Assembly (NCBI GenBank): GCA_044508675.1
Contig: JBIQHF010000013.1
Location: forward strand, 1 to 64,000
Direction: 5' to 3'
Source: Raineyella sp044508675
GTDB taxonomy: Bacteria > Actinomycetota > Actinomycetes > Propionibacteriales > Propionibacteriaceae
Length of the DNA stretch: 64,000 nucleotides
Position numbers and translations under genes: made by a program. Numbering within the stretch: the first letter of the stretch is position 1; each line of letters opens with the position of its first letter. The notes under the pieces were generated by a model. The model was not told where the DNA came from. It saw only the letters and a list, made by a program, of their open reading frames with translations, and made no database searches. Below, one piece after another: positions 11,260-20,002 of this stretch.

Positions 11260-12075
11260 TTACTCGTTCTTGGGCGATTTCTCCCAGAGGCCCCGATCGA
11301 GCTGCTCCGGCGCAGTGTGCTCGTGCGGTCGCTTCCCGTCGGCCGCAGCGCCCCGGCTCTCCCCGGTCCCGCTGCCGTTCGCCGGCGGCTCCCAGCCGAA
11401 GGGCGTGGTGGTGTCCCCCCACGCCGCCGCCGGCCCACCCTTGGCCGCATCGGCCGCCGTCGACCAGGCGGCGCCCGCGGACTCGTCCGGTGTCCACGTC
11501 GGCGCCTCCGGTGCCGACGGACCGACCCGGCTGTCCCCCGTGGTCGGCTCCTCGCTAGCGGGGGCGGGACCCTGGTCCTCGGTCGTGGCGATCGCCGCCT
11601 GCCCCGACCCCTCGATCGCGGACTGCTGCCCGGCCCGCTTCGCGGCCCCGGCCACGGTGCCGAGCGCGACGCACAGCAGCACCGGTACCACCACGGAGAC
11701 GACGATGTTGGCCACCTCCAACGCCCGGTCGCCGGGCTTCAGCCCAGGGGACCAGAGGCCGGCCACCCCGGCCCCGATCGCCAGCACCACCGCGAACGAG
11801 CTGACCCAGGTGGCCGTCAGCGCCAGCGAGTACGCGTTGTCCAGGCGCGGCTTGACCCAGACGTCGGCGATGACGAACAGCAGCAGCACCAGCAGCACCG
11901 GCACCGACACGAGGTCCTCGGCGTGCTGGCCGAGCGCCGTCAGGGCATCGGCCCCGCCCCGGTAGGCCAGCACCATGCGTCCGATCCCGAGCAGCATCCA
12001 GGCGACCACCAGACCGATGACGATCCGGGTGAACGGTCCGCGGCGCTTGCGCACCTGCTCCAGTACGTCGGGCAC
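11260..12075 (-). CDS. hypothetical four-helix membrane protein with long disordered tail
   Basis: A 271-residue protein that I do not recognise. About four hydrophobic segments are visible in the first 145 residues: RIVIGLVVAWMLLGIGRMVL, VPVLLVLLLFVIADVWV, WVSSFAVVLAIGAGVAGL and VVSVVVPVLLCVALGTVAG. The remainder is a Pro/Ala/Gly/Thr-rich, probably disordered cytoplasmic tail ending in KSPKNE. Start is GTG at 12075, preceded by GAGGAG at a good distance. It lies 69 bases downstream of manC in the same direction and could be co-transcribed. No function can be assigned. Confidence 0.75.
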   Translation of the reverse strand: MPDVLEQVRKRRGPFTRIVIGLVVAWMLLGIGRMVLAYRGGADALTALGQHAEDLVSVPVLLVLLLFVIADVWVKPRLDNAYSLALTATWVSSFAVVLAIGAGVAGLWSPGLKPGDRALEVANIVVSVVVPVLLCVALGTVAGAAKRAGQQSAIEGSGQAAIATTEDQGPAPASEEPTTGDSRVGPSAPEAPTWTPDESAGAAWSTAADAAKGGPAAAWGDTTTPFGWEPPANGSGTGESRGAAADGKRPHEHTAPEQLDRGLWEKSPKNE

Positions 12076-12144
12076 GGCAACTCCTCGGGATATCTGGCGG
12101 GCGGGGAACGACGGGACGAGTGGTGGTCGGGGCGGGCCCCGTGG

Positions 12145-13224
12145 TCAGACGTACGACTCCCCCGCCCGTTCCCGGACGGTGGCGACGAGGTTCTTGATCT
12201 GTTCGGTGTCCCCCTTCGGGCACACCAGGGTGACGTCGGCGGTACGGACGACGACCATGTCCACCAGACCGACGGTGGCGACGAGGTGGCCGTCGGTGGT
12301 CCGGTTCATCACGAGCGTGTCGCGGGTGTCGAGGTGCACCACCCGGCCCTCGCCGGCGTTCCCGTCGCTGTCATGGGGCAGCTGGTCGGCCAGCGACGGG
12401 AAACCGCCGATGTCATACCACTGGATCGGCAGGGACACGGCCAGCACCCGGGCCGTGCCACCGTCGCGCGAGATCGGCTCCATCAGTGCGTAGTCGACGC
12501 TGATCTTGGGTGCCTGCGCAAAGAGCTCGTCCACCCGGGACGGGTCCGTCGCGATCGAGGTGACGATGTCGTACGACTCCGGCACCAGACACTGCAGCTG
12601 GGCCAGGAAGGTGGCGGCACGCCAGACGAACATCCCGGAGTTCCACCAGTACTCCCCTGACTCCAGGTACTCCTCGGCCGTGGCGCGGTCCGGCTTCTCG
12701 CGGAACTCACGGACCCCGGTGACCCCGGTGAACCCGGGCACGTCCTCGCCGCGGTGCAGGTAGCCGTAGCCGGTGTGGGCGCTGGTCGGCACCACCCCGA
12801 ACGTCACGAGGGCGTCGGGCTCGGCCTCGACCACGTCGAAACCGACCTCGAGACGCTCCCGGAAGGTGTGCGTCGGACGCATGATCTGGTCGGCGGTGAC
12901 CACGGCCACGCTGGCATCGGGGTCCAGCCGGGACAGCACGGCGGTCGGCCAGGCCATCGCGTTGAGCGAGTCCCGTCCGACCGGCTCACCCAGGATGTGC
13001 GCCGGATCGATCTCGGGCAGCTCCGACTCGACCTCGCCCCGGTAGGCCTGCCCGGTACACACCCACACGTTGTCGTCGCCGACGACGGGCGCAACCCGCT
13101 CGTACGCCATCCGCAGCAGGCTCTTGTCGCCGACGAGGCGAAGCAACTGCTTCGGCATCCCCTTGCGGGACAGCGGCCACAGCCGTGTCCCTGAGCCTCC
13201 AGCAACGATGACGACATGACGCAT
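12145..13224 (-). CDS. manC: mannose-1-phosphate guanylyltransferase
   Basis: A 359-residue nucleotidyltransferase that makes GDP-mannose from mannose-1-P and GTP. The pyrophosphorylase signature VAGGSGTRLWPLSRKGMPKQ spans about 7-26. Further family motifs are VVTADQIM, FGVVPTSAHTGYGYL, FREKPD and YWWNSGMFVWRA. It lacks the C-terminal isomerase domain of bifunctional enzymes, matching the separate SIS protein upstream. TAGGCT (minus strand, 13231-13236) lies exactly 6 bases before the ATG, so the message is probably leaderless. GDP-mannose would serve mannosylated glycans such as phosphatidylinositol mannosides or lipoglycans, which is inference. Confidence 0.95.
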   Translation of the reverse strand: MRHVVIVAGGSGTRLWPLSRKGMPKQLLRLVGDKSLLRMAYERVAPVVGDDNVWVCTGQAYRGEVESELPEIDPAHILGEPVGRDSLNAMAWPTAVLSRLDPDASVAVVTADQIMRPTHTFRERLEVGFDVVEAEPDALVTFGVVPTSAHTGYGYLHRGEDVPGFTGVTGVREFREKPDRATAEEYLESGEYWWNSGMFVWRAATFLAQLQCLVPESYDIVTSIATDPSRVDELFAQAPKISVDYALMEPISRDGGTARVLAVSLPIQWYDIGGFPSLADQLPHDSDGNAGEGRVVHLDTRDTLVMNRTTDGHLVATVGLVDMVVVRTADVTLVCPKGDTEQIKNLVATVRERAGESYV

Positions 13225-13299
13225 GGCGCCAGCCTAGGGGATGTGGCGCCCGCTGGGCGGATGTGGCGCCGGCCGAGCCGCTGTGGTTACCGTGACGTC
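13225..13299. promoter_or_regulatory. compact divergent leaderless promoters for manC and the TIGR03089-like gene
   Basis: In 75 bases there is TAGGCT on the minus strand (13231-13236), 6 bases from the manC ATG. TACCGT on the plus strand (13288-13293) is 6 bases from the ATG at 13300. A 12-base direct repeat ggatgtggcgcc occurs twice between them (13239-13250 and 13259-13270). Confidence 0.55.
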
Positions 13300-14070
13300 A
13301 TGCGCACTACCGGGAACTACCTCTCCTTCGACCATGCCCTGCGCCGACGGGTCGGCGACCGTGGTGGTGACCCGCTGCTGACCTACTACTCGCCCTCGAC
13401 CGGGGTCCGGATCGAGATGTCCCCGCGGACCTTCGTGAACTGGGTCGACAAGACGGCCAACCTGGCGACCGACGAGCTGGACATCGTCGAGGGTGACGTC
13501 GCCCTGCTCCCGCTGGCCGCGGCGCACCCGGGGCACTGGACGACGCTGGCCTGGATCGCCGCCCTCTGGCAGGTGGGGGCACTGGTGCACGACCCCGATC
13601 TCGGCACCGGCCCCGGCCGCCCCGATCTGGTCGTGGCCGGCCCGGAGGAGTACCCGGACGACTTCCCGACCGCCCGGGCCAGCGGCGCCCGCGCCGTCGT
13701 GGCGTGCGCCCTGCACCCGTTCGGGCTGGGCTTCCCGCGCGGAACCGGGCCGGGGGTGCTCGACTACGGCGCCGAGGTGCCGTCCCAGCCGGACGTGTAC
13801 ATCGCGGCGCCCGCCACCCCGGGCGCGCTGCTGTGGCAGGACGGTACCCGGACCCTGGACTGGACGGAGCTGAACGGGCGGGCCACCGCGCTGCTCGGGC
13901 CGGACGGGACGTACGGGCGCCGGGTGGTGCGGCCGACCACGGCGCTGCCGACGCTGCTGGCGGCACTGGTCGCCCCGGTACTGGGGGACGGCTCGGCGGT
14001 CATCGTGGACGGCCCGGTCGAGGCGGACGCGGTCGCGCAGATCGCCGCCGCGGAGCGGGCCGAGCACTGA
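13300..14070 (+). CDS. TIGR03089 family protein (adenylate-forming-enzyme-like, actinobacterial)
   Basis: A 256-residue protein resembling an actinobacterial family related to the N-terminal part of adenylate-forming (AMP-binding) enzymes. It opens with NYLSFDHALRRRVGDRGGDPLLTYY, and has EMSPRTFVNWVDKTANLATDELDI and the PTTALPTLLAALVAPVLGDGSAVIV segment. It is far shorter than a full acyl-CoA synthetase and lacks a visible ATP-binding loop and C-terminal lid, so enzymatic activity is doubtful. The ATG at 13300 is preferred to upstream possibilities because TACCGT sits 6 bases before it. Its stop codon directly abuts the stop of the convergent glycosyltransferase. Confidence 0.72.
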   Translation: MRTTGNYLSFDHALRRRVGDRGGDPLLTYYSPSTGVRIEMSPRTFVNWVDKTANLATDELDIVEGDVALLPLAAAHPGHWTTLAWIAALWQVGALVHDPDLGTGPGRPDLVVAGPEEYPDDFPTARASGARAVVACALHPFGLGFPRGTGPGVLDYGAEVPSQPDVYIAAPATPGALLWQDGTRTLDWTELNGRATALLGPDGTYGRRVVRPTTALPTLLAALVAPVLGDGSAVIVDGPVEADAVAQIAAAERAEH

Positions 14071-15114
14071 TCAGATCGGCAGGTCGGAGCCGTTGGGCCG
14101 CTCGTCGCCGCGCAGCCCGGCCAGGAAGCCGAGCCCCCAGCACATGTGCATGGTGGCCAGGACGAGGGGCAGCCGGACCCGTACGGCAGCCGGCATCCGG
14201 CGGCGCATCAGCGCCGCCCCCGCGACCATGGCGGCCAGGTAGCCGATCGGGGCGATCCAGCCGAGCCGCATCCAGCCGACCCGGTGGTAGCTGCCGTGGC
14301 CGCCGACCGCGAGGCCCCCGACCACGGCCAGCGCGGTCAGCGGTGCCGCGAGGTAGCGGCCGTTGAGCGTATCGGGGTGGCGACGGATGACCTCGCGACG
14401 CCACTTGCCGGTGTCATAGAACTGCTTGGCCAGCGCCCGCACCGTGGAGCGGGGCCGGTACGTGACCCGCAGCTCCGGGGTGAACCAGACCGTCTCGCCG
14501 CGCTGGCGCAGCCGATAGTTCAGCTCCCAGTCCTGGGCCCGGTGGAGGGTCTCGTCGTAGCCACCGACCGCCTCCAGCGCGTCCTTGCAGAAGCAGCCGA
14601 GGAAGACGGTGTCCGCCGGCCCCTCCTGGGACGTACGCAGGTGGAAGGTGGAGCCGCCCAGCCCGAGCCGGCTGGTGTAGGCCACGGCGACGGCCTCCTC
14701 GAACGGGGTCTGCCCACGGGCGTCCATGATCCCGCCGACGTTGGCGGCCCCGGTGCGCTGGAGCGTCTCCACAGCGGTGGTGATGTAGCCGTCGGCCAGC
14801 TCGCCGTGGCCATCGACGCGGATCACGATGCCGAAGCGGGAAGCGGCGATGGCGAGGTTGAGGCCGGCGGGCGTACGTCCGGTGGGGTTGTCGACCACCC
14901 GTACCCGGTCGTCGCCGACAGCGATCCGGTCGGCGATTCGGCGTGTGTCGTCCTCGCTCGGGCCGACGGCGATGACGACCTCGATCGGCCCCGGGTACTC
15001 CTGGCCCAGGACCCGCGCGACAGCGTGCTCCAAGTGACGGGACTCGTTGCGCACCGGCATCACGACGCTCACCGGCGGGTAGGTCTGCTCCGCCGGTTGC
15101 GGGCTCTCACTCAT
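14071..15114 (-). CDS. family 2 glycosyltransferase
   Basis: A 347-residue GT-A fold glycosyltransferase. The nucleotide-sugar half is clear: VSVVMPVRNESRHLEHAV, EVVIAVGPSEDDT, the metal-binding region VIRVDGHGEL and the acceptor/base motif HRAQDWELNYRLRQRG. About three hydrophobic helices near the C-terminus (roughly 250-335) anchor it to the membrane, as in enzymes that act on polyprenyl-phosphate or cell-wall acceptors. ATG at 15114 is preferred over the TTG one codon upstream because GAGGA is properly spaced. The LCP gene lies 62 bases upstream in the same direction, so a role in envelope glycan assembly is plausible. The sugar is unknown. Confidence 0.88.
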   Translation of the reverse strand: MSESPQPAEQTYPPVSVVMPVRNESRHLEHAVARVLGQEYPGPIEVVIAVGPSEDDTRRIADRIAVGDDRVRVVDNPTGRTPAGLNLAIAASRFGIVIRVDGHGELADGYITTAVETLQRTGAANVGGIMDARGQTPFEEAVAVAYTSRLGLGGSTFHLRTSQEGPADTVFLGCFCKDALEAVGGYDETLHRAQDWELNYRLRQRGETVWFTPELRVTYRPRSTVRALAKQFYDTGKWRREVIRRHPDTLNGRYLAAPLTALAVVGGLAVGGHGSYHRVGWMRLGWIAPIGYLAAMVAGAALMRRRMPAAVRVRLPLVLATMHMCWGLGFLAGLRGDERPNGSDLPI

Positions 15115-15176
15115 CAATCGTCCTCACTGGTCGCGGCTGGCCGTCGTTCAGGCTACCGCGGCTGAGGCTACCCGGC

Positions 15177-16742
15177 TCAGGCCACCCGGCAGACCACGGA
15201 GAGATCGTCTGTCTCCGGCGCGATGGACGGAGTGGGGGCGGTCGGCTCGACAGCTTCCGCCGCGGCAGGCGGTTCCACGGCGGCAGGCGGTTGCGGCGCG
15301 ACGGCGGAGACCGGCTCCGTCTCGATCGCCGGCTCCCCGGACTCCGCCGTCGTGGCCGACGGATCCGGGGTCGGGTTCCGGCGGGCCTCCTTGTCCAGCT
15401 CCTCGGCCGTTTCAATGTGCTGCTTCACGGTGTCGCGCAGCACGTCGTACTTCGGGTTGCCCGGATAGATCAGCGGCGGGACGAAATTGATGCTGGTGAT
15501 CGGCAGGTCGCGGGCCTTCATGGCCAGCTCGGACAACCGGCCGACGTCGCTGCGCGGGATGTCGGTGGCGACCACCTTCCCCCCTGCTCGAGCCAGCTCC
15601 TCGAACTTCGTGACCACCGTGACCGGGTCGGCCTGCTGCAGGACCGCGGAGAACACGCACTTCTGTCGTTGCATCCGCTCGAAGTCGTTCGAGCCCTGCC
15701 GGGACCGAGCGAACCACAGGGCGTGGTAGCCGTCGAGCTGCACCCTCTCGCCGGCCTCGATCCAGCCGAGGATCGGCGAGCTGCCACCCCCGATCGGCAC
15801 GTCCTCGGCGATGTCGAGGGTGATACCGCCGAGCGCATCGATGAGGTCGGTGAACCCGGCCATGTCCACCATCGCGTAGTAGTTGATCTCCAGCCCGGTG
15901 GCTCCCTCGACGGCTTCCTTGGTGGCCTGGGCACCGGGGTCGTTGACGCCCCGGTAGAGGTTCGGGTCCTGGGCCGCAGCATCCGTCGCCTTGGTGTAGA
16001 CCGCGTTCAGCAGGCACTCGTGGTCGGGGCAGGTGAAGCCGCCCGGGTAGAGGCCGTGCATCGGGGAGTCGTCCGGGAAGGGGACCTCCTCCAGATTGCG
16101 TGGCAGGGAGAAGAGCACGGTCCGACCGGTCCGGACGTCGATGCTGGCGACGCTGATCGAGTCAGGCCGCAACCCGACCCGCCCCTGACCCGCATCGGCG
16201 CCGAGCAGCAGGACGTTCACCCGACCGTCGGCCGCCCGGCCGCTGCCGCCGCCGGCGAAGACGGCGCCAAGCGCCTGGGTGGAGCTCAGCATCGTCCTGG
16301 CCCCGAATCCGTACACCGAGCCGACCAACAGCACGACGGCCGCAGTGACGGCTGCGAAGCCACGCCGGTGCTCCCGCCGCATGGCAGGCGGGTAGGCGAG
16401 TCGCCAGGCATCGATGAACAGGACGATCCAGCCCAGGGCGCCACCGACCAGTGCGACGATGAGCAGCGCCATGACCAGCGGATTGGCGACCACGGTGAGC
16501 AGGGCGGACCAGGACACCAGCCCGATCACCACCAGGAGCGCGAGCAGTCCGAGCAGCACGCCCCAGATCCGCAGGGCCAGCAATCCGACCCGTCGGTGCC
16601 CGACCGCCAGTTGGGCCGATCCGGGCACGAGTGCGCTCAGCACCAACAGCCCGACCCCCCGGCGGACCCGTGTTGCTTCGGCCGCCTCCTGGGGATCGTC
16701 TGCTCGGGCACTCGGTACATGGGACACGGCAGGGACTTTCAT
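15177..16742 (-). CDS. LytR-CpsA-Psr (LCP) family glycopolymer transferase with four N-terminal helices
   Basis: A 521-residue membrane protein. Four hydrophobic segments occupy about residues 25-160, which is more than the single anchor usual for LCP proteins. The LCP core begins at RVNVLLLGADAGQGRVGLRPDS and includes SLPRNLEEVPFP, NAVYTKA, INYYAMVDMAGFTDLIDALGGI and WFARSRQGSNDFERMQRQ, the arginines and aspartates of the polyprenyl-pyrophosphate site. The tail is Pro/Ala/Glu-rich and ends VVCRVA. LCP enzymes attach anionic or arabinogalactan-type polymers to peptidoglycan outside the membrane. I chose ATG 16742 (MKVPAV) because an earlier in-frame start would run into the divergent LCP gene. 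That start is moderately certain. Confidence 0.86.
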   Translation of the reverse strand: MKVPAVSHVPSARADDPQEAAEATRVRRGVGLLVLSALVPGSAQLAVGHRRVGLLALRIWGVLLGLLALLVVIGLVSWSALLTVVANPLVMALLIVALVGGALGWIVLFIDAWRLAYPPAMRREHRRGFAAVTAAVVLLVGSVYGFGARTMLSSTQALGAVFAGGGSGRAADGRVNVLLLGADAGQGRVGLRPDSISVASIDVRTGRTVLFSLPRNLEEVPFPDDSPMHGLYPGGFTCPDHECLLNAVYTKATDAAAQDPNLYRGVNDPGAQATKEAVEGATGLEINYYAMVDMAGFTDLIDALGGITLDIAEDVPIGGGSSPILGWIEAGERVQLDGYHALWFARSRQGSNDFERMQRQKCVFSAVLQQADPVTVVTKFEELARAGGKVVATDIPRSDVGRLSELAMKARDLPITSINFVPPLIYPGNPKYDVLRDTVKQHIETAEELDKEARRNPTPDPSATTAESGEPAIETEPVSAVAPQPPAAVEPPAAAEAVEPTAPTPSIAPETDDLSVVCRVA

Positions 16743-16857
16743 CGGTGGTCGTGGATCACTGCCGACACTAGGTGACGAGGTCGTGGCACCCGGCGACGCC
16801 ACGCCGGGCGAAGGCCAGGCCGCCGAGGCGTTCCGGGACGACGAGTACCCTCGTCGC

Positions 16858-18225
16858 ATGGCAGGACCTGACGACCTGGAGTGGTTGCACGGCAGGGACA
16901 AGAAGGCACCGGATTTCTCCCGAGCCTTCGGCGAGGACCCGTCCCCCGGCGACCCGGCGCCGCAGGATCGGGCTCGCGACGATGACTGGGGTCACGAGGA
17001 TCGGGGTCCGCGTGGCACCGAGGCCTTCGCACCGCCGCAGAGGTCGGCACCGCCACGGCGGTCGTCGGCACCGCAGGGTTCCCGTTCGAGTGCCCTGCCG
17101 CACCCGGATCCCGGCGTCCGCCCGGTCCCTGCGCCGCGTCCCGAGTCGTTGGCCGACGACCCGTACCGGGCGTCACAGGCACCGCCGGCGCCGCCCACCC
17201 GGCCGTCCTCCCGCCGCCGGGGTCGCGGCGCGCCGGTCCCGCGTTCGCCCCGCTCGGCCCGCGGGCCTGGCCGGCGGATCCGACGCCGGATCTCGCTGGT
17301 GGTGGCCCTCGTGCTGGTCTACCTGGTCGCGTTCCCGCTGTGGGCGTGGTTCGGGTCGGACCGGGTCGACGCGACCCCGCAGACCGATCGTCCCGGCTTC
17401 CAGCCGGGCACCACGCTGCTGCTGACCGGCTCGGACTCGCGGGCCGGACTGAGCGATGAGGACAAGCGTCGGCTCGGCACCGGCAGCGTGGAGGGTGAGC
17501 GGGCCGACACGATCATGCTGCTGCACGTGCCGGTGATCGGCGGGCCGACCCTGCTGTCGATCCCCCGCGATTCGTACGTCACGGTCCCGGGGCACGGCAA
17601 GGACAAGATCAACGCGGCGTACGCCATCGGCGGCCCCCAGCTCCTGGCCGAGACGATCGAGGCCAGCACCGGGGTCAGGGTGGACGGCTACGTCAGCCTC
17701 GGGTTCGGCGGGTTCGTCAACATCATCGACGCGGTCGGCGGGATCGAGATGTGCCTGCCGGCCCCGATCCAGGACGACAAGGCGCACATCGACCTGCCCG
17801 CCGGCTGCCAGGTGTTGGACGGCCCTGACGCCCTGGGCTACGTACGGATGCGCTACGCCGACCCGCGCGGCGACATCGGCCGGGTCGAGCGGCAGCGCGA
17901 GATGGTCGGGGCCACGGCCAAGAAGGCCATGTCACCGCTGACGGTGATCAACCCGGTGCGCTGGATCAGCCTCAACAATGCCGCGCGCGGAGCGATCGCC
18001 CGCGGCAAGGACACCGGCCCGCTCGATGCGGTGGCGCTGGTCTACGGGGCAGGCTCGGTCGGGTCGGGACGCGGCCACAACTTCGTGGTGCCGGTCGCCG
18101 ACACCGCCTACGCAACTCCGGCCGGTGAGGCGGTGCTGTGGGACGAGGCGGAGTCCGAGGTCGTGTTCACCGCGTTCAAGACCGGCAACACGACCGGGCT
18201 GGACCGGTTCGACGCGCTGGACTGA
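16858..18225 (+). CDS. LytR-CpsA-Psr (LCP) family glycopolymer transferase
   Basis: A 455-residue protein. Residues 1-135 are charged, Pro/Arg-rich and probably cytoplasmic and disordered. One membrane anchor follows (ISLVVALVLVYLVAFPLWAW). The LCP core shows TTLLLTGSDSRAG, GERADTIMLLHV, LLSIPRDSYVTV, KINAAYAIGGP, YVSLGFGGFVNIIDAVGGI and YVRMRYADPRGDIGRVERQREM, matching the catalytic Arg/Asp pattern. It is divergent from a second LCP gene, with 115 bases between the starts. TACCCT (16846-16851) is 6 bases before the ATG. The two genes probably act on the same or alternative wall polymers and may be partly redundant. Confidence 0.92.
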   Translation: MAGPDDLEWLHGRDKKAPDFSRAFGEDPSPGDPAPQDRARDDDWGHEDRGPRGTEAFAPPQRSAPPRRSSAPQGSRSSALPHPDPGVRPVPAPRPESLADDPYRASQAPPAPPTRPSSRRRGRGAPVPRSPRSARGPGRRIRRRISLVVALVLVYLVAFPLWAWFGSDRVDATPQTDRPGFQPGTTLLLTGSDSRAGLSDEDKRRLGTGSVEGERADTIMLLHVPVIGGPTLLSIPRDSYVTVPGHGKDKINAAYAIGGPQLLAETIEASTGVRVDGYVSLGFGGFVNIIDAVGGIEMCLPAPIQDDKAHIDLPAGCQVLDGPDALGYVRMRYADPRGDIGRVERQREMVGATAKKAMSPLTVINPVRWISLNNAARGAIARGKDTGPLDAVALVYGAGSVGSGRGHNFVVPVADTAYATPAGEAVLWDEAESEVVFTAFKTGNTTGLDRFDALD

Positions 18226-18232
18226 GAGCTGG

Positions 18233-18733
18233 TCAGCTGCTCTGCCTGCGGACCTTCTCGCCCTTGGACTCGGCGGTCGCGCGCAGCTCGTCCTGGAAGT
18301 CCAGCACCTGCTGGGTGAGGGTCGGGTCGCCGGCGGCCAGCATCCGGACCGCGAGCAGGCCGGCGTTGCGGGCGTTGCCGATGGCGACGGTGGCGACCGG
18401 CACCCCCGAGGGCATCTGCACGATGGACATCAGTGAGTCCATCCCGTCCAGGTACTTCAACGGGACCGGCACGCCGATCACCGGCAGCGGGGTGAGCGCG
18501 GCGAGCATCCCGGGCAGGTGGGCGGCCCCTCCGGCCCCGGCGATGATCACCTCCAGGCCACGCGTGTGCGCCTGGCGGCCGTACGACACCATGGCCTCGG
18601 GCATCCGGTGCGCGGAGACGACGTCGGCCTCGAACGCGATGGAGAATTCCGAGAGCGCGATCGCGGCCGGTTCCATCACGGCCCAGTCAGAGTCGGAACC
18701 CATCACGATCCCGACGCGCGGCTGCTGACTCAT
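18233..18733 (-). CDS. purE: 5-(carboxyamino)imidazole ribonucleotide mutase
   Basis: A 166-residue class I PurE, which converts N5-CAIR to CAIR in purine synthesis. Motifs are GSDSDW (12-17), SAHRMPE (40-46) with the catalytic His42, GAGGAAHLPGM and the PLKYLDGMDSLMSIVQMPSGVPVATVAIG region. Length is normal for the stand-alone bacterial enzyme. The start overlaps the purK stop by 4 bases, so translation is coupled and the two proteins form a consecutive pair in the pathway. Seven bases separate its stop from the convergent LCP gene, leaving no room for a separate terminator. Confidence 0.97.
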   Translation of the reverse strand: MSQQPRVGIVMGSDSDWAVMEPAAIALSEFSIAFEADVVSAHRMPEAMVSYGRQAHTRGLEVIIAGAGGAAHLPGMLAALTPLPVIGVPVPLKYLDGMDSLMSIVQMPSGVPVATVAIGNARNAGLLAVRMLAAGDPTLTQQVLDFQDELRATAESKGEKVRRQSS

Positions 18734-19926
18734 TCCAGTTCTCCCATCAGGTAGCGGGCTGCGTGCCCGGCCCGGGCCCGCACGTCCTCCAGGTCCGTCC
18801 CGTACGCCGTGACGTGGCCGACCTTACGGCGCGGCTGGACGGTCTTGCCATACAGCTCGACCTTCAGCTGCGGATCACGCGACAGCACGTGGAGCAGCCC
18901 ACCGGCCAGGTCCTCGCGGGAGCCGCCGAGCACGTTCTCCATCACCGTCCAGGGGGCCCGGGCGGCCGGGTCCCCCAGCGGCAGGTCGGCCACGGCCCGC
19001 AGGTGGTTCTCGAACTGCGAGGTGTGTGCGCCGTCGATCGACCAGTGTCCGGTGTTGTGCGGGCGCATGGCCAGCTCGTTGACCAGGATGCGGCCGTCGC
19101 GGACCTCCATCAGTTCCACCGCCAGCACCCCTACCACGTCGAGCTGCTCGGCGATCCGCAGCGCGAGCTGCTGGGTCTCGATGGTGCGCTCCTCGCCCAG
19201 CCCGGGGGCCGGCGTGATCGTCTCGGCGCAGATCCCGCGGTCCTGGTAGGTCTGCGAGATCGGGTAGGCGACCCCCTGCCCGGAGGGCCCGCGCACCACC
19301 AGCGCGGACAGCTCGCGGGTGAAGTCGATGAACTCCTCGGCGAGGATCCGCACCTCACCGCTGGTGCCCGATCCGGCGGTGGTGCCGCCGGTTGCCGCGC
19401 CGGAGGCGAGCGCCTCGAACGGTTCGGCGGCCTGCTCCGGACCGTCGATCCGCCACACGCCCTTGCCGTCGTAGCCGCCGCGGGAGGTCTTGGCGATCAC
19501 CGGCCAGCCGATCCGGTCCCCGAAGCCGACCAGTTCGGCGGCGGAGCCGACCACTTGGTGGGCCGGGCAGGGTGCCCCGAGCGCGTCGAGGCGGTTGCGC
19601 ATCACTACCTTGTCCTGGGCATGCACCAGGGCCGCGGGCCCGGGGCGTACGGCCACCCCGCGCTGCTCGAGCCGGTCCAGCAGCTCGGTCGGCACGTGCT
19701 CGTGGTCGAAGGTCACCGCATCGCAGCCCTCGGCGAACTCGAGCACGGTGGCAGGGTCGGTGTAGTCGCCGTACCGGACGTCGTGGGCGACCTGGGCGGC
19801 GCTGACGCCCGGGGCCTCGGCCAGCAGCTTGACGTGCAGTCCCAGCCGGGTCGCCGGCCCGTACATCATCCGGGCCAATTGGCCGCCGCCGATGATTCCC
19901 ACCACGAAGGGTCGCGCATCATTCAC
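18730..19926 (-). CDS. purK: 5-(carboxyamino)imidazole ribonucleotide synthase
   Basis: A 398-residue ATP-grasp enzyme that carboxylates AIR with ATP and bicarbonate. The N-terminal VVGIIGGGQLARMM is the family hallmark. DKVVMRNRLDALGAPCPAHQVV, KTSRGGYDGKGVWRI, EEFIDFTRELSALVVRG and the metal-binding NELAMRPHNTGHWSIDGA segment follow. No ATG lies near the conserved start. GTG at 19926 is chosen because TAGCCT on the minus strand (19935-19940) sits 8 bases upstream. TTG codons at 19932 and 19935 would fall within or too close to that hexamer. Its stop overlaps purE by 4 bases. Confidence 0.95.
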   Translation of the reverse strand: MNDARPFVVGIIGGGQLARMMYGPATRLGLHVKLLAEAPGVSAAQVAHDVRYGDYTDPATVLEFAEGCDAVTFDHEHVPTELLDRLEQRGVAVRPGPAALVHAQDKVVMRNRLDALGAPCPAHQVVGSAAELVGFGDRIGWPVIAKTSRGGYDGKGVWRIDGPEQAAEPFEALASGAATGGTTAGSGTSGEVRILAEEFIDFTRELSALVVRGPSGQGVAYPISQTYQDRGICAETITPAPGLGEERTIETQQLALRIAEQLDVVGVLAVELMEVRDGRILVNELAMRPHNTGHWSIDGAHTSQFENHLRAVADLPLGDPAARAPWTVMENVLGGSREDLAGGLLHVLSRDPQLKVELYGKTVQPRRKVGHVTAYGTDLEDVRARAGHAARYLMGELE

Positions 19927-19934
19927 GAACAACA

Positions 19935-19940
19935 AGGCTA
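19935..19940 (-). promoter_or_regulatory. -10-like TAGCCT that decides the purK start
   Basis: The hexamer reads TAGCCT on the minus strand and ends 8 bases before GTG 19926. It implies that transcription begins at or next to the start codon, excluding the upstream TTG alternatives. Confidence 0.5.
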
Positions 19941-20002
19941 CCCGGCATCGTACGGCGGACGGACCAACCGTACGGGGCCGCAGGTGTGAGACGATTCAGC
20001 CG

